Positions 1 to 8,487 of a stretch of 64,000 nucleotides of DNA are shown piece by piece. Within the stretch, counting starts at the first letter, position 1. Each line of letters begins with the position of its first letter. The notes under the pieces were generated by a model. The model ran no database searches, was not told where the DNA came from, and worked only from the letters and a program-made list of their open reading frames with translations. Both the position numbers and the translations under genes were made by a program. Origin of the DNA: Pseudomonas koreensis (lineage in GTDB: Bacteria > Pseudomonadota > Gammaproteobacteria > Pseudomonadales > Pseudomonadaceae); NCBI RefSeq assembly GCF_012986595.1, contig NZ_JAAQYM010000009.1, positions 264,858 through 328,857 on the forward strand, read 5' to 3'.

Positions 1-555
1 GATTTGCAGGCGTTTTATTCGGTGTGGGATGCCGATGGTGGTTCCGGACAACTGACGGTCAGCAGTTTGCAGGCGCAAGCCGTGACCGGGGTGTTCTCCG
101 GCAGCACCGGACAGTTCATCACCACCAGCCAGAACGACACGACTTATCCGGGGGAGAAGGGTTGGTACCTGCCCTTGGTGTACAACAACGTGCTGACCGG
201 TGAACGGGTGATCAATCAGGCCAGCCTGGTGCTCGGGCGCATCGTGTTTACCACCGCCAGTGTCGACACCACGGACCCGTGCGCCAGTTTCGGTACCGGC
301 AAACTGGTCGAACTCGATGCGTTCAGCGGTAAGATGCTCAACTACGCGGTGCTCGACACCAACGCCGATGGCGTGGTCGACAGCAACGACACGATCTCCA
401 GCGGCGTGGTGTTCACCGGCGGCATTCCGACCCTGAACGCCATCGTCAACGGCGCCACGCGCAAGATCGTCAACGATTCCAGTGGCACCGTTACCACGCT
501 GGTGGAAAAATCCGGCGGCGGCAGCCGTCGTATCATGTGGCGGCAAATACAGTAA
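1..555 (+). CDS. pilY1: Type IV pilus tip protein PilY1, 3' end only
   Basis: The reading frame is open from base 1, so only the last 184 codons are present. PilY1 is a large surface and tip protein needed for pilus extension, adhesion and surface sensing; its C-terminal half is a beta-propeller. The visible segment has the propeller-type hydrophilic beta sequence and a calcium loop, D-x-N-x-D-G-V-V-D, at bases 355-381. This matches the calcium site known to control pilus retraction in the P. aeruginosa homologue. It ends 15 bases before pilE, as expected for the distal part of a minor-pilin operon. The name rests on the calcium loop and on pilE next door, because the N-terminal part is outside the window. 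Confidence 0.85.
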   Translation, partial: DLQAFYSVWDADGGSGQLTVSSLQAQAVTGVFSGSTGQFITTSQNDTTYPGEKGWYLPLVYNNVLTGERVINQASLVLGRIVFTTASVDTTDPCASFGTGKLVELDAFSGKMLNYAVLDTNADGVVDSNDTISSGVVFTGGIPTLNAIVNGATRKIVNDSSGTVTTLVEKSGGGSRRIMWRQIQ

Positions 556-570
556 GTGAGAGTTTGAGGC

Positions 571-972
571 ATGCGCAGATTCAACCGAGGCTTCACCCTG
601 ATCGAAATCATGATCGTGATTGCGATCATCGGGATCATCATCACCATCGCCGCACCGAGCTACACCGAATACCTGAAAAAGGGCCGGCGCGCCGAGGTGG
701 TCTCGTTGCTCTCGGAGCAGGCGCAGAGCCTCGAACGCTTCTATACCAAGAACAACGTCTACACCGGCATCACCGGCCTGAGCACGGGCAATGACTTCTA
801 CACGCTCACCCCGACCATTGCCGACCAGACCTTCCTGCTGACTGCCACCCGCAAGGCTGGCACTGCCATGGCGACCGACAAGTGCGGGGACTTCACCCTG
901 ACCAATACCGGCGTCAGAAGCATGAACAACGCTACCACCGGGCTGACCACCAAGGATTGCTGGGGCCGCTGA
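571..972 (+). CDS. pilE: Minor type IV pilin PilE
   Basis: This is a 133-residue prepilin. A short basic leader ends in Gly7, followed by Phe8 (the methylated residue after PilD cleavage), the FTLIE motif with the conserved Glu5 of the mature form, and a hydrophobic helix to about residue 30. Two cysteines, Cys105 and Cys130, would close the C-terminal disulfide loop. It follows pilY1 by 15 bases. Minor pilins prime pilus assembly at the inner membrane and are processed by the peptidase encoded at 17.1-17.9 kb. PilE is preferred over FimT or FimU because of its position after pilY1 and the YxxYLKKGRRAE stretch. Confidence 0.9.
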   Translation: MRRFNRGFTLIEIMIVIAIIGIIITIAAPSYTEYLKKGRRAEVVSLLSEQAQSLERFYTKNNVYTGITGLSTGNDFYTLTPTIADQTFLLTATRKAGTAMATDKCGDFTLTNTGVRSMNNATTGLTTKDCWGR

Positions 973-985
973 GGTACCTTCTTAA

Positions 986-1018
986 GGGCGCCTTTTTGCG
1001 CCCACTGTCTTTTTTACG
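986..1018 (+). terminator. Possible terminator after pilE
   Basis: A hairpin with arms GGGCGC and GCGCCC (986-1003) is followed by a T-rich stretch. It fits the end of the minor pilin operon, but the uridine tract is offset by several bases. Confidence 0.55.
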
Positions 1019-1030
1019 GTTGGATCAAAC

Positions 1031-2131
1031 ATGACCAGGCAACAGCAAGTGGTGATTGTCGGTGGCGGGGTGATTGGCCTGCTGACCGCCTACAACCTCG
1101 CCTCCGAAGTGCGCAGCGTGGTGCTGCTGGATCGCTCGAATGTTGGCCAGGAATCGTCCTGGGCCGGTGGCGGCATCGTTTCCCCGCTGTACCCGTGGCG
1201 CTATAGCCCGGCAGTCACCGCGCTGGCGCATTGGTCGCAGGATTTTTATCCACAGCTGGGCGAGCGCCTGTTTGCCGATACCGGCGTTGATCCCGAAGTG
1301 CACACCACCGGCCTGTACTGGCTGGACCTGGACGATGAAGCCGAAGCGCTGGCCTGGGCGGCGCGGGAAAACCGTCCGTTGCGGGCTGTGGATATCTCGG
1401 CGGCGCACGACGCGGTCCCGGTGCTGGGCGGAGGTTTTTCGCGGGCGATCTACATGGCCGATGTGGCCAACGTCAGAAACCCACGACTGGTGAAGTCGCT
1501 GAAAGCGGCGTTGCTGGCGCTGCCGAATGTGATTATTCACGAGCAATGCGAGGTCAGCGGGTTTGTGCGTGACGGGGCGCGGGTGGTGGGCGTTGAGACG
1601 TCCAAGGGCCTGATCAGCGGCGATCAGGTCGTGCTGACGGCCGGAGCGTGGAGCGGTGATCTGCTCAAGACCCTGGACCTGACCCTGCCGGTGGAGCCGG
1701 TCAAAGGCCAGATGATTCTCTACAAGTGCGCGGCGGATTTCCTGCCGAGCATGGTGCTGGCCAAGGGGCGTTATGCGATTCCGCGTCGCGACGGGCACAT
1801 TCTGATCGGCAGCACCCTGGAGCATGAAGGTTTCGACAAGACCCCGACCGATGTGGCCCTGGAGAGTCTCAAGGCTTCGGCCGTCGAACTGCTGCCGGCG
1901 CTGGCCGAGGCCGAAGTGGTGGGGCATTGGGCGGGTTTGCGTCCAGGTTCGCCGGAGGGAATTCCCTACATCGGGCGGGTCCCGGGTGTTGACGGCTTGT
2001 GGCTGAACTGCGGGCATTACCGCAACGGGCTGGTGCTGGCGCCAGCGTCGTGTCAGTTGTTTGCCGATGTGATGCTGGGGCGTGCGCCGATTATTGATCC
2101 GGCGCCGTATGCGCCTGAAGGCCGGATTTAG
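1031..2131 (+). CDS. thiO: Glycine oxidase ThiO (FAD-dependent)
   Basis: This 366-residue protein is of the DAO/ThiO family. ThiO oxidises glycine to iminoglycine, which supplies the C2-N part of the thiamine thiazole ring. A Rossmann FAD-binding motif GGGVIG sits at residues 11-16, then a basic/acidic end of strand 2 (LLDR) and SSWAGGGI. Near the C terminus, GLRPGSPEGIPYIG and HYRNG are the usual FAD/substrate segments. The gene stands between the pilus minor-pilin operon and pilR, the same order as in P. aeruginosa. It runs convergent to pilR, with a REP pair in the gap. Confidence 0.9.
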   Translation: MTRQQQVVIVGGGVIGLLTAYNLASEVRSVVLLDRSNVGQESSWAGGGIVSPLYPWRYSPAVTALAHWSQDFYPQLGERLFADTGVDPEVHTTGLYWLDLDDEAEALAWAARENRPLRAVDISAAHDAVPVLGGGFSRAIYMADVANVRNPRLVKSLKAALLALPNVIIHEQCEVSGFVRDGARVVGVETSKGLISGDQVVLTAGAWSGDLLKTLDLTLPVEPVKGQMILYKCAADFLPSMVLAKGRYAIPRRDGHILIGSTLEHEGFDKTPTDVALESLKASAVELLPALAEAEVVGHWAGLRPGSPEGIPYIGRVPGVDGLWLNCGHYRNGLVLAPASCQLFADVMLGRAPIIDPAPYAPEGRI

Positions 2132-2138
2132 AGTCAGG

Positions 2139-2217
2139 ATCAAAAGATCGCAGCCTTCGGCAACTCCTACAGGGAACGCATTCCAATGTAGGAGCTGCCG
2201 AAGGCTGCGATCTTTTA
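2139..2217. repeat. REP inverted pair (GATCGCAGCCTTCGG type)
   Basis: Two copies of a roughly 30-base palindromic unit (tgtaggagctgccgaaggc...) face each other around a short spacer. The pair fills the gap between the convergent genes thiO and pilR and could act as a bidirectional 3' structure. Confidence 0.85.
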
Positions 2218-2221
2218 GGGG

Positions 2222-3568
2222 CTAATCCAGTCCCAACTTCTTCAGTCGATAGCGCATCGACCGAAACGACAGACTCAAGCGTTGCGCCGCCGCCGTGCGG
2301 TTCCAGCGGGTTTCCTCCAGCGCCTGCAGGATCAATTTGCGCTCGACGTTCTCCAGATAGTCCTCAAGGTTGTCGATCTGCGTCAGGTCGGCGATGCCGC
2401 CCTCGACCGCGCCATGCCCTTCGCTCAGACGCAAATCCTCAGCCTCGATCAACTGGTTTTCGCACAGCGTGTGCGCCCGTTCGAGGACGTTCTCCAGTTC
2501 CCGTACATTGCCCGGAAAGCGGTAGCGCTTCAGTGCTTCAAGCGCTTGCGGATGCAGGCGCGCAGCGGTCTGGCCGCTACCGCTGGCCAGACGCTGGAGC
2601 ATGTGCGTAGCCAGCGCTTCGATGTCGTCGCGCCGTTCGCGCAGAGACGGCACCCGCAGTTCGATCACGTTCAAGCGGTAATACAGATCCTGGCGAAAGC
2701 GCCCGGCGGCGACTTCCGCTTCGAGGTCCTTGTGGGTGGCACAGAGAATGCGCACATCGACCACGGTTTCCTGCTGGCCGCCAATACTGCGCACGGCTTT
2801 TTCCTGAATGGCCCGCAGCAGTTTGACCTGCATCGACAGCGGCAGGTCCGCCACTTCATCGAGAAACAGGGTGCCGCCTTGCGCGGCCTGAAACAGCCCA
2901 GGTTTATCGTCTACCGCGCCGGTGAAACTGCCCTTGCGGTGGCCGAAAAACTCGCTTTCCATCAGTTCCGACGGAATCGCCCCGCAGTTGACCGGCACGA
3001 ACGGCTGATGGGCGCGTGGCCCCTGTTCGTGAATCAGCCGCGCGACCAGCTCTTTGCCGCTGCCCGACTCACCGCTGATATAGACCGGGGCCTGACTGCG
3101 GGCGAGCTTGTCGATTTGTTTGCGCAGCGTGCGCATCGGTTGCGAGTCACCCAACAGTCGCCGGTCGATCGACGTGACGCTCCCGCCGGCGGCAGGCATG
3201 CGCAGTGCGGTGTTGACCAGTTCGCGCAGGCGGGTGAGATCGACCGGTTTGGTGAGGAAGTCGAAGGCCCCGGCTTTCAAGGCGTTGATCGCGGTTTCCA
3301 GGCTGCCGTAGGCGGTGATCATCGCCACCGGCAGTTGTGGATAACGTTGCTGGATGAACTGCACCAGTTCCAGCCCCGTGCCGTCCGGCAGGCGCATGTC
3401 GGTCAGGCACAGGTCGAACGCATTGCGCTGCAACAGCGCCTGGGCCTCACCGAGGTTACGCGCGCTGAAGGTGTCGAGTTTCATCCGTCCCAGGGTGATT
3501 TCCAGGAGTTCGCGGATATCCGGTTCGTCGTCGACGATGAGGATTTTTTGCCGTGGGCTCGTGTTCAA
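2222..3568 (-). CDS. pilR: Pilus response regulator PilR (NtrC family)
   Basis: PilR is an RpoN-dependent activator of pilin transcription. The domain order is a receiver with phospho-acceptor Asp57 (LTDMRLPDG), an AAA+ domain with Walker A GESGSGKE, the sigma54 contact loop written GSFTGA, and a Fis-type helix-turn-helix at the C terminus (RTAAAQRLSLSFRSMRYRL). I start it at TTG 3568, because this TTGA overlaps the pilS stop and gives 448 residues, close to the family length; the frame is open further upstream to 3658, inside pilS. A PilR-type RpoN promoter is present before pilA in this window. Confidence 0.92.
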   Translation of the reverse strand: MNTSPRQKILIVDDEPDIRELLEITLGRMKLDTFSARNLGEAQALLQRNAFDLCLTDMRLPDGTGLELVQFIQQRYPQLPVAMITAYGSLETAINALKAGAFDFLTKPVDLTRLRELVNTALRMPAAGGSVTSIDRRLLGDSQPMRTLRKQIDKLARSQAPVYISGESGSGKELVARLIHEQGPRAHQPFVPVNCGAIPSELMESEFFGHRKGSFTGAVDDKPGLFQAAQGGTLFLDEVADLPLSMQVKLLRAIQEKAVRSIGGQQETVVDVRILCATHKDLEAEVAAGRFRQDLYYRLNVIELRVPSLRERRDDIEALATHMLQRLASGSGQTAARLHPQALEALKRYRFPGNVRELENVLERAHTLCENQLIEAEDLRLSEGHGAVEGGIADLTQIDNLEDYLENVERKLILQALEETRWNRTAAAQRLSLSFRSMRYRLKKLGLD

Positions 3569-5154
3569 CTTTGTTTCCGTCCGTGAGCAAAGGTGATGCG
3601 AAAGCAGCCGCCGCCTTGGCGTGGTTTGAAGTCTAGGCGCGCCTGGTTGCTTTCGCACAGCTCACGGGACAGATAAAGCCCAAGGCCGGTGCCCTGGCTG
3701 CTGGTGGTGAAGAAGGGTTCGAACAGATGCGGTTGTTGATCCACCGGCACGCCGGGGCCGTTGTCCTGGACTTCGAGCACCGCCAACTGGCTGTCAGGAT
3801 CGATGATCAGCACCAGCCAGACTTCGGCGGGATCATGCAGCAGCGCGCTGTGGCGCCAGCCATTGCGTAACAGGTTGTCGAGAATCTGTGTGAGTTGGTC
3901 AGGGTCCATCAGCGTGATGAAGTCCCCGGAATTGATCCGCAAATGAATCAACTGCCGGTCAGTGGCCTGTTCGCGGCTTTCGGCGACGAACTGTTCCAGC
4001 CACGGCTTGAGATCCAGCCGTTGCGGAGCGCTCTGCTGGCGACGTGACAATTGCAGGACGTTTTCGATGACTCGGTTCATGCGCTGGGAGTGGTCTTGAA
4101 TGATCTGCGTCAGACGCCGATCAGCGCTATCGAGTTCCTCGGACTCCGCCAATAGCTGCGCGGCATGACTGATGGCGCCCAGCGGATTGCGGATTTCATG
4201 GGAAATCCCGGCGGTCAGGCGCCCGAGCGCGGCCAGTTTGAGCTGCTGGGCTTGCTGGGCGACTTGCGCCAGATCTTCAAGAAACACCAGGGTTTGCTGG
4301 TTGGGGCTTTGTTCAAGGGCGATGAAGTTCGGTTGCAGCTCCAGGCCGTTGCCGGGAATCTTCAGGCTTTGCGGGCGTAGGGTCGGGTTGTTCAGCCACA
4401 ACTGCAGGCGATCGACCAGCGGCTTGGAATAGTCGTCGATCAAATGCCCTTCAAGGTGCGACTGGGCCAGCAGGCTTTTCGCGCTGTGGTTGGCCAGTTG
4501 CACCCGGCGCTGTTCGTCGAGCACCAGGATGCCGGTGCGCATGCGTTGCAGAATCAGGGCGTTGAGGGCTTCGAGGCTGATGACTTCGCTGGCGCGCTGT
4601 TCGGCGAGGTGCTCGCTGACTTCCAGACGCCGGACCAGGCCCTGGACCAGCCACGATGCGGCAAAGCACAAGGCGCCGAGGGTGCCGGCCTGCAGGTAAT
4701 CATTGGCGCTCAGGGGGTGGCTGAAACCCAGCAGGAAACTTGAACCGACAATGCCGAGGGCGCCGATGGCGGCAATCAGCAGGCCGATGCGCCGCCGCAG
4801 CAAGGTGTTGCTGATCGCCACGGAGACAATCAGCAGGTTGCCGATGGCGCTGGCGACCCCGCCCGCCGCGTAGAACAAACCGCACAGCAGCAGGACATCC
4901 ACCAGCGCCAGGCTGAACAGCTGCGCCGGGCGGCGGGTGTTTTCCAGAAACACCACCAGCAGGATGTTCAGCACCAGATACAGCCAACTGCCGCTGCGCA
5001 GCAGGTCGTCGTCGGCCGACGTCAGCAAGCGGTTGTCCATGTTGCTGGAGATCAACAGCACCAGCGTGATGCCGACGCTTAAACGGTAGAGATGATAAAG
5101 GCGCAGCAGACGCTGAGCCTGTTTGCTGTCGGCGTTGTCGGCCTCAGCGATCAC
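3565..5154 (-). CDS. pilS: Pilus sensor histidine kinase PilS
   Basis: This 529-residue kinase senses pilin levels in the inner membrane and phosphorylates PilR. The first about 175 residues hold six hydrophobic segments, followed by a PAS-like linker. The HisKA box is AGISHEIRNP with His319, and the ATPase domain has N, NGPGV and GTGLGL boxes. Stop and start of pilS/pilR overlap as TTGA, implying translational coupling. The 5' end overlaps the small gene before it by 11 bases, so three genes probably form one operon. Confidence 0.93.
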   Translation of the reverse strand: MIAEADNADSKQAQRLLRLYHLYRLSVGITLVLLISSNMDNRLLTSADDDLLRSGSWLYLVLNILLVVFLENTRRPAQLFSLALVDVLLLCGLFYAAGGVASAIGNLLIVSVAISNTLLRRRIGLLIAAIGALGIVGSSFLLGFSHPLSANDYLQAGTLGALCFAASWLVQGLVRRLEVSEHLAEQRASEVISLEALNALILQRMRTGILVLDEQRRVQLANHSAKSLLAQSHLEGHLIDDYSKPLVDRLQLWLNNPTLRPQSLKIPGNGLELQPNFIALEQSPNQQTLVFLEDLAQVAQQAQQLKLAALGRLTAGISHEIRNPLGAISHAAQLLAESEELDSADRRLTQIIQDHSQRMNRVIENVLQLSRRQQSAPQRLDLKPWLEQFVAESREQATDRQLIHLRINSGDFITLMDPDQLTQILDNLLRNGWRHSALLHDPAEVWLVLIIDPDSQLAVLEVQDNGPGVPVDQQPHLFEPFFTTSSQGTGLGLYLSRELCESNQARLDFKPRQGGGCFRITFAHGRKQS

Positions 5155-5377
5155 TGGAGCCTGGGCCTTGCTCGAGGTGAGCCTGGCTGCAATACCACTG
5201 TTGCTGAAGGTTCAGCGCGCGATCGCGCGGCAGGTGCACGCCACAATGGGCGCAACGCACCATCGGCGCGGCGTCCTGCTCGCGGGGCGCTTGGGCAGAC
5301 GAGGCGGGCGCCTTGAATTTACGCCACAGCCATACCGCAGCGAAAATCAGGACAATCCAGAACAATAAACGAAGCAT
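5144..5377 (-). CDS. Small membrane-anchored protein of the PP0621 type
   Basis: This encodes 77 residues. An N-terminal membrane helix (residues 2-18) is followed by a cytoplasmic segment with a CxxC (MVRCAHCGV) and a distant YCSQAH, suggesting a small zinc-ribbon fold. It overlaps the pilS start, so it is probably co-transcribed with pilSR. Proteins like this are found beside pilS in other Pseudomonas; the function is unknown. Confidence 0.8.
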   Translation of the reverse strand: MLRLLFWIVLIFAAVWLWRKFKAPASSAQAPREQDAAPMVRCAHCGVHLPRDRALNLQQQWYCSQAHLEQGPGSSDR

Positions 5378-5457
5378 GATGGGCGGCTTTTCGGCTAATG
5401 ATTCGGCAGTTTAGCCAAGGAGCCGGCAAGCGCACAGACTATTAACGCGCAGGCATG

Positions 5458-5488
5458 AAAAAGGGAGATCCGCAGATCTCCCTTTTTT
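5458..5488. terminator. Intrinsic terminator, probably bidirectional
   Basis: A perfect hairpin with arms AAAAAGGGAGATC and GATCTCCCTTTTT and loop CGCA lies directly downstream of bamD, which reads leftward. It carries A and T tracts on both sides. Confidence 0.9.
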
Positions 5489-5503
5489 GGACAGCCGGTG
5501 TGA

Positions 5504-6523
5504 TCAGTCGAACACGCCGAAGGTCATGTAGCTGAACCACGAGCGGTCGTCGTTGTTGCCGGTGGCTTCGTGTTCTTCTTCGATCACGTCGCCATTGTCG
5601 TCTTTAGGCTTGAGCTCGTTCGGGATCGCGTCTTTCGCGTCCTGGAACTGCTTCTGCACGTCCTGGTTGGCGCGGGTTTCTCCCGGCGGCAGCGGTGGAC
5701 GCGATTCGATCAGGCCCAGGGTCGCCTTGCTCAGGAACGAGCGGTTGTCGGCTTCGGCAACCGATGGCACGAACTGGCCATCCTTGAGGCTCGGGTGGTT
5801 CGGGTAGTTGAGTTTCAGGGTTTCCAGACTGGTGGCGGCCAGGTCGTCCAGGTGCAGACGCTGGTAAGCCTCGGTCATCACCGCCAGGCCGTCGCCGACC
5901 GATGGGGTTTCCTGGAAGTTTTCCACCACGTAACGGCCACGGTTGGCGGCAGCCACGTACGCCTGACGAGTCAGGTAGTAGTCGGCCACGTGGATTTCGT
6001 AGGCAGCCAGCAGGTTGCGCAGGTAGATCATGCGCTGCTTGGCGTCCGGCGCGTAGCGGCTGGTCGGGTAGCGGCTGGTCAGCTGGGCGAACTCGTTGTA
6101 CGAGTCGCGGGCAGCGCCCGGATCACGCTTGGTCATGTCCAGCGGCAGGAAGCGCGCCAGCAGACCGACGTCCTGGTCGAACGAGGTCAGGCCCTTGAGG
6201 TAGTAGGCGTAGTCCACGTTCGGGTGCTGTGGATGCAAACGGATAAAACGCTCGGCGGCGGACTTGGCAGCTTCCGGCTCGGCGTTTTTATAGTTGGCAT
6301 AAATCAGTTCAAGCTGTGCCTGATCCGCGTAGCGACCGAACGGATAGCGCGACTCCAGAGCCTTCAGCTTGGCCGTGGCACTGGTATAGCTGTTGTTGTC
6401 CAGGTCGGTCTGAGCCTGCTGGTACAGCTCGGCTTCGCTCAGGTTTTCGTCGACGACTTCCTTCGATGAGCAAGCAGCGGTCAATGCGAGGATGGCGATC
6501 AGCAGCAGGTGTTTCACTTGCAT
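5504..6523 (-). CDS. bamD: Outer-membrane assembly lipoprotein BamD
   Basis: BamD is an essential lipoprotein of the beta-barrel assembly machine, on the periplasmic side of the outer membrane. The chosen ATG (6523) gives 339 residues, beginning with a basic n-region, a hydrophobic core and the lipobox LTAAC; the frame is open to 6628 but upstream codons lack a signal peptide. Tetratricopeptide repeats follow (AELYQQAQTDLDNNSY, ESRYPFGRYADQAQLEL, RYPTSRYAPDA). It is divergent from rluD, the standard arrangement in gammaproteobacteria. Confidence 0.95.
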   Translation of the reverse strand: MQVKHLLLIAILALTAACSSKEVVDENLSEAELYQQAQTDLDNNSYTSATAKLKALESRYPFGRYADQAQLELIYANYKNAEPEAAKSAAERFIRLHPQHPNVDYAYYLKGLTSFDQDVGLLARFLPLDMTKRDPGAARDSYNEFAQLTSRYPTSRYAPDAKQRMIYLRNLLAAYEIHVADYYLTRQAYVAAANRGRYVVENFQETPSVGDGLAVMTEAYQRLHLDDLAATSLETLKLNYPNHPSLKDGQFVPSVAEADNRSFLSKATLGLIESRPPLPPGETRANQDVQKQFQDAKDAIPNELKPKDDNGDVIEEEHEATGNNDDRSWFSYMTFGVFD

Positions 6524-6674
6524 GGCGGCTTGCGTCCCTATGACGGCCGCTGTCTTGGGCGGGGCCGTCCTGTTATGATGAGCGCCCCGTTGAAAAGCCT
6601 CGGGGCAAAAGACGCCGTATTTAACCACAAGCGCGCAGCCGAAACCAAAGGCTGTGCCGACGCCCAGTCAGAGC

Positions 6675-7637
6675 ATGTCCGATAAAATTGAACTTCGCGC
6701 AGAGGTGCCGTCCGATTTGGGCGGCCAACGCCTCGATCAAGTCGCCGCCCAACTCTTCGCTGAGCACTCACGCTCGCGCCTTTCCGCCTGGATCAAAGAA
6801 GGTCGCCTGACTGTGGACGGAGCGGTCATCCGCCCCCGCGACATCGTGCACGGCGGTGCCATCCTTGAGCTGACTGCCGAGCAGGAAGCCCAGGGCGAAT
6901 GGATCGCCCAGGACATCGAGCTCGACATCGTCTACGAAGACGACGACATCCTGGTCATCAACAAGCCTGCGGGCCTGGTGGTGCACCCGGCTGCCGGCCA
7001 TGCCGATGGCACCTTGCTCAACGCCTTGCTGCACCACGTGCCGGACATCATCAATGTCCCGCGCGCCGGTATCGTGCATCGCCTGGACAAGGACACCACC
7101 GGTCTGATGGTGGTGGCCAAGACCATTCAGGCGCAGACCAAACTGGTTGCCCAACTGCAAAGCCGCAGCGTAAGCCGGATCTACGAGTGCATCGTGATCG
7201 GCGTGGTGACGGCCGGTGGCAAGATCAACGCCCCGATCGGCCGTCACGGCCAGCAGCGCCAGCGCATGGCGGTGATGGAAGGCGGCAAGCCGGCCGTCAG
7301 CCACTACCGCGTGCTGGAGCGGTTCCGTTCGCACACTCATGTGCGGGTCAAACTGGAAACCGGTCGTACCCACCAGATCCGTGTGCACATGTCGCACATC
7401 AACTTTCCGTTGGTCGGCGACCCGGCGTACGGCGGTCGTTTCCGCATTCCGCCTGCCGCGAACCCGACCATGGTCGAGTCGCTCAAGCACTTCCCGCGTC
7501 AGGCCCTGCACGCGCGTTTCCTCGAGCTGGATCATCCGACCACCGGTGAGCGCATGAGCTGGGAATCGCCGCTGCCGGAAGATTTCGTCTGGCTGCTGAC
7601 CCTGCTCAAGCAGGATCGCGAGGCATTCGTCGGATGA
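6675..7637 (+). CDS. rluD: 23S rRNA pseudouridine synthase RluD
   Basis: RluD modifies three uridines in helix 69 of 23S rRNA. The 320-residue product has an N-terminal S4 domain (LSAWIKEGRLTVDG, residues 36-49) and a catalytic domain with HRLDKDTTG, in which Asp138 is the nucleophile, then GRTHQIRVH. The ATG at 6675 matches the family start; the frame is open 7 codons further but without a better ribosome site. It is divergent from bamD and overlaps pgeF by ATGA. Confidence 0.95.
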   Translation: MSDKIELRAEVPSDLGGQRLDQVAAQLFAEHSRSRLSAWIKEGRLTVDGAVIRPRDIVHGGAILELTAEQEAQGEWIAQDIELDIVYEDDDILVINKPAGLVVHPAAGHADGTLLNALLHHVPDIINVPRAGIVHRLDKDTTGLMVVAKTIQAQTKLVAQLQSRSVSRIYECIVIGVVTAGGKINAPIGRHGQQRQRMAVMEGGKPAVSHYRVLERFRSHTHVRVKLETGRTHQIRVHMSHINFPLVGDPAYGGRFRIPPAANPTMVESLKHFPRQALHARFLELDHPTTGERMSWESPLPEDFVWLLTLLKQDREAFVG

Positions 7638-8356
7638 ACTGGCTGACGCCGGACTGGCCTGCGCCGGCCAGCGTCAGGGCTTGCGTCACCACCCGCGAGG
7701 GGGGTGTCAGCGAGGCGCCGTTCGACAGCCTCAACCTCGGCGATCATGTCGATGATCGCCCAGAGGCCGTTACCGAGAATCGCCGGCGTCTGACCGATCA
7801 CTTCTCGATCAAGCCTGCCTGGTTGCAGCAAGTGCACGGGATCGTCGTGGCCCACGCTGATCCTGCTGTGGTTGCCACCGCCGACGCCAGTTGGACGGAC
7901 ACTCCGGGTATTGCCTGCGCGGCCATGACCGCTGATTGCCTGCCAGCATTGTTCTGTGATCGTGCCGGCACGCGCGTGGCGGCGGCTCATGCCGGTTGGC
8001 GCGGGTTGGCGGCGGGTGTGCTTGAAGCTACCCTCGATCATCTCGATACCGCTCCGGCGGACGTGCTGGTCTGGCTCGGCCCGGCCATCGGCCCGACAGC
8101 GTTTGAGGTCGGCCCGGAAGTACGTGAAGTCTTCGTCAATCAACTCCCCGAGGCGGCATCAGCCTTCGTCCCAAGCCACAATGCTGGCAAGTTCATGGCC
8201 GACATCTACCTGCTGGCGCGCCTGCGTCTGGCTGAGCGAGGTGTCACTGCGGTTTATGGCGGCGGTTTCTGTACCGTGAACGATCCGCGCTTCTTTTCTT
8301 ACCGCCGTGCGTCGCGCACCGGTCGCTTTGCCTCCCTCGTTTGGCTCACCCGCTAG
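7634..8356 (+). CDS. pgeF: PgeF/YfiH family purine nucleoside phosphorylase (laccase-domain)
   Basis: The 240-residue protein is of the Cu-oxidase_4/YfiH family, reported as a purine nucleoside phosphorylase and as an editing factor that removes misplaced L-serine from peptidoglycan precursors. Signature segments are TADCLPALFCD and AAAHAGWRGLAAGV, with the metal-binding Cys and His, and GPAIGPTAFEVG. The start overlaps the rluD stop (ATGA), so the two are translationally coupled. An older annotation, polyphenol oxidase, refers to the same family. Confidence 0.85.
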   Translation: MNWLTPDWPAPASVRACVTTREGGVSEAPFDSLNLGDHVDDRPEAVTENRRRLTDHFSIKPAWLQQVHGIVVAHADPAVVATADASWTDTPGIACAAMTADCLPALFCDRAGTRVAAAHAGWRGLAAGVLEATLDHLDTAPADVLVWLGPAIGPTAFEVGPEVREVFVNQLPEAASAFVPSHNAGKFMADIYLLARLRLAERGVTAVYGGGFCTVNDPRFFSYRRASRTGRFASLVWLTR

Positions 8357-8386
8357 ACTTGCCTGACCTGAATCAACTCTCTGACG

Positions 8387-8414
8387 CTTGAATCTCCCAG
8401 AATCGACCGCATCT
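8387..8414 (+). promoter_or_regulatory. Probable RpoH (sigma32) promoter of clpB
   Basis: A -35 box CTTGAA (8387-8392) and a -10 box CCGCATCT (8407-8414) are separated by 14 bases. The heat-shock consensus is CTTGAAA and CCCCATNT, so only one base of the -10 differs. It lies about 75 bases before the clpB start. Confidence 0.65.
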
Positions 8415-8487
8415 ACAGTGGTATCTGGCAGGTTTCTTTATTCAGGATGGTTTCTTAGGTCCGGCCTGCTCAAAAGGAAGGTGACCC

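Noticed and set aside
1025..2143. 372-codon minus-strand frame opposite thiO
   Set aside because: Antisense shadow, no start signal, no domain.
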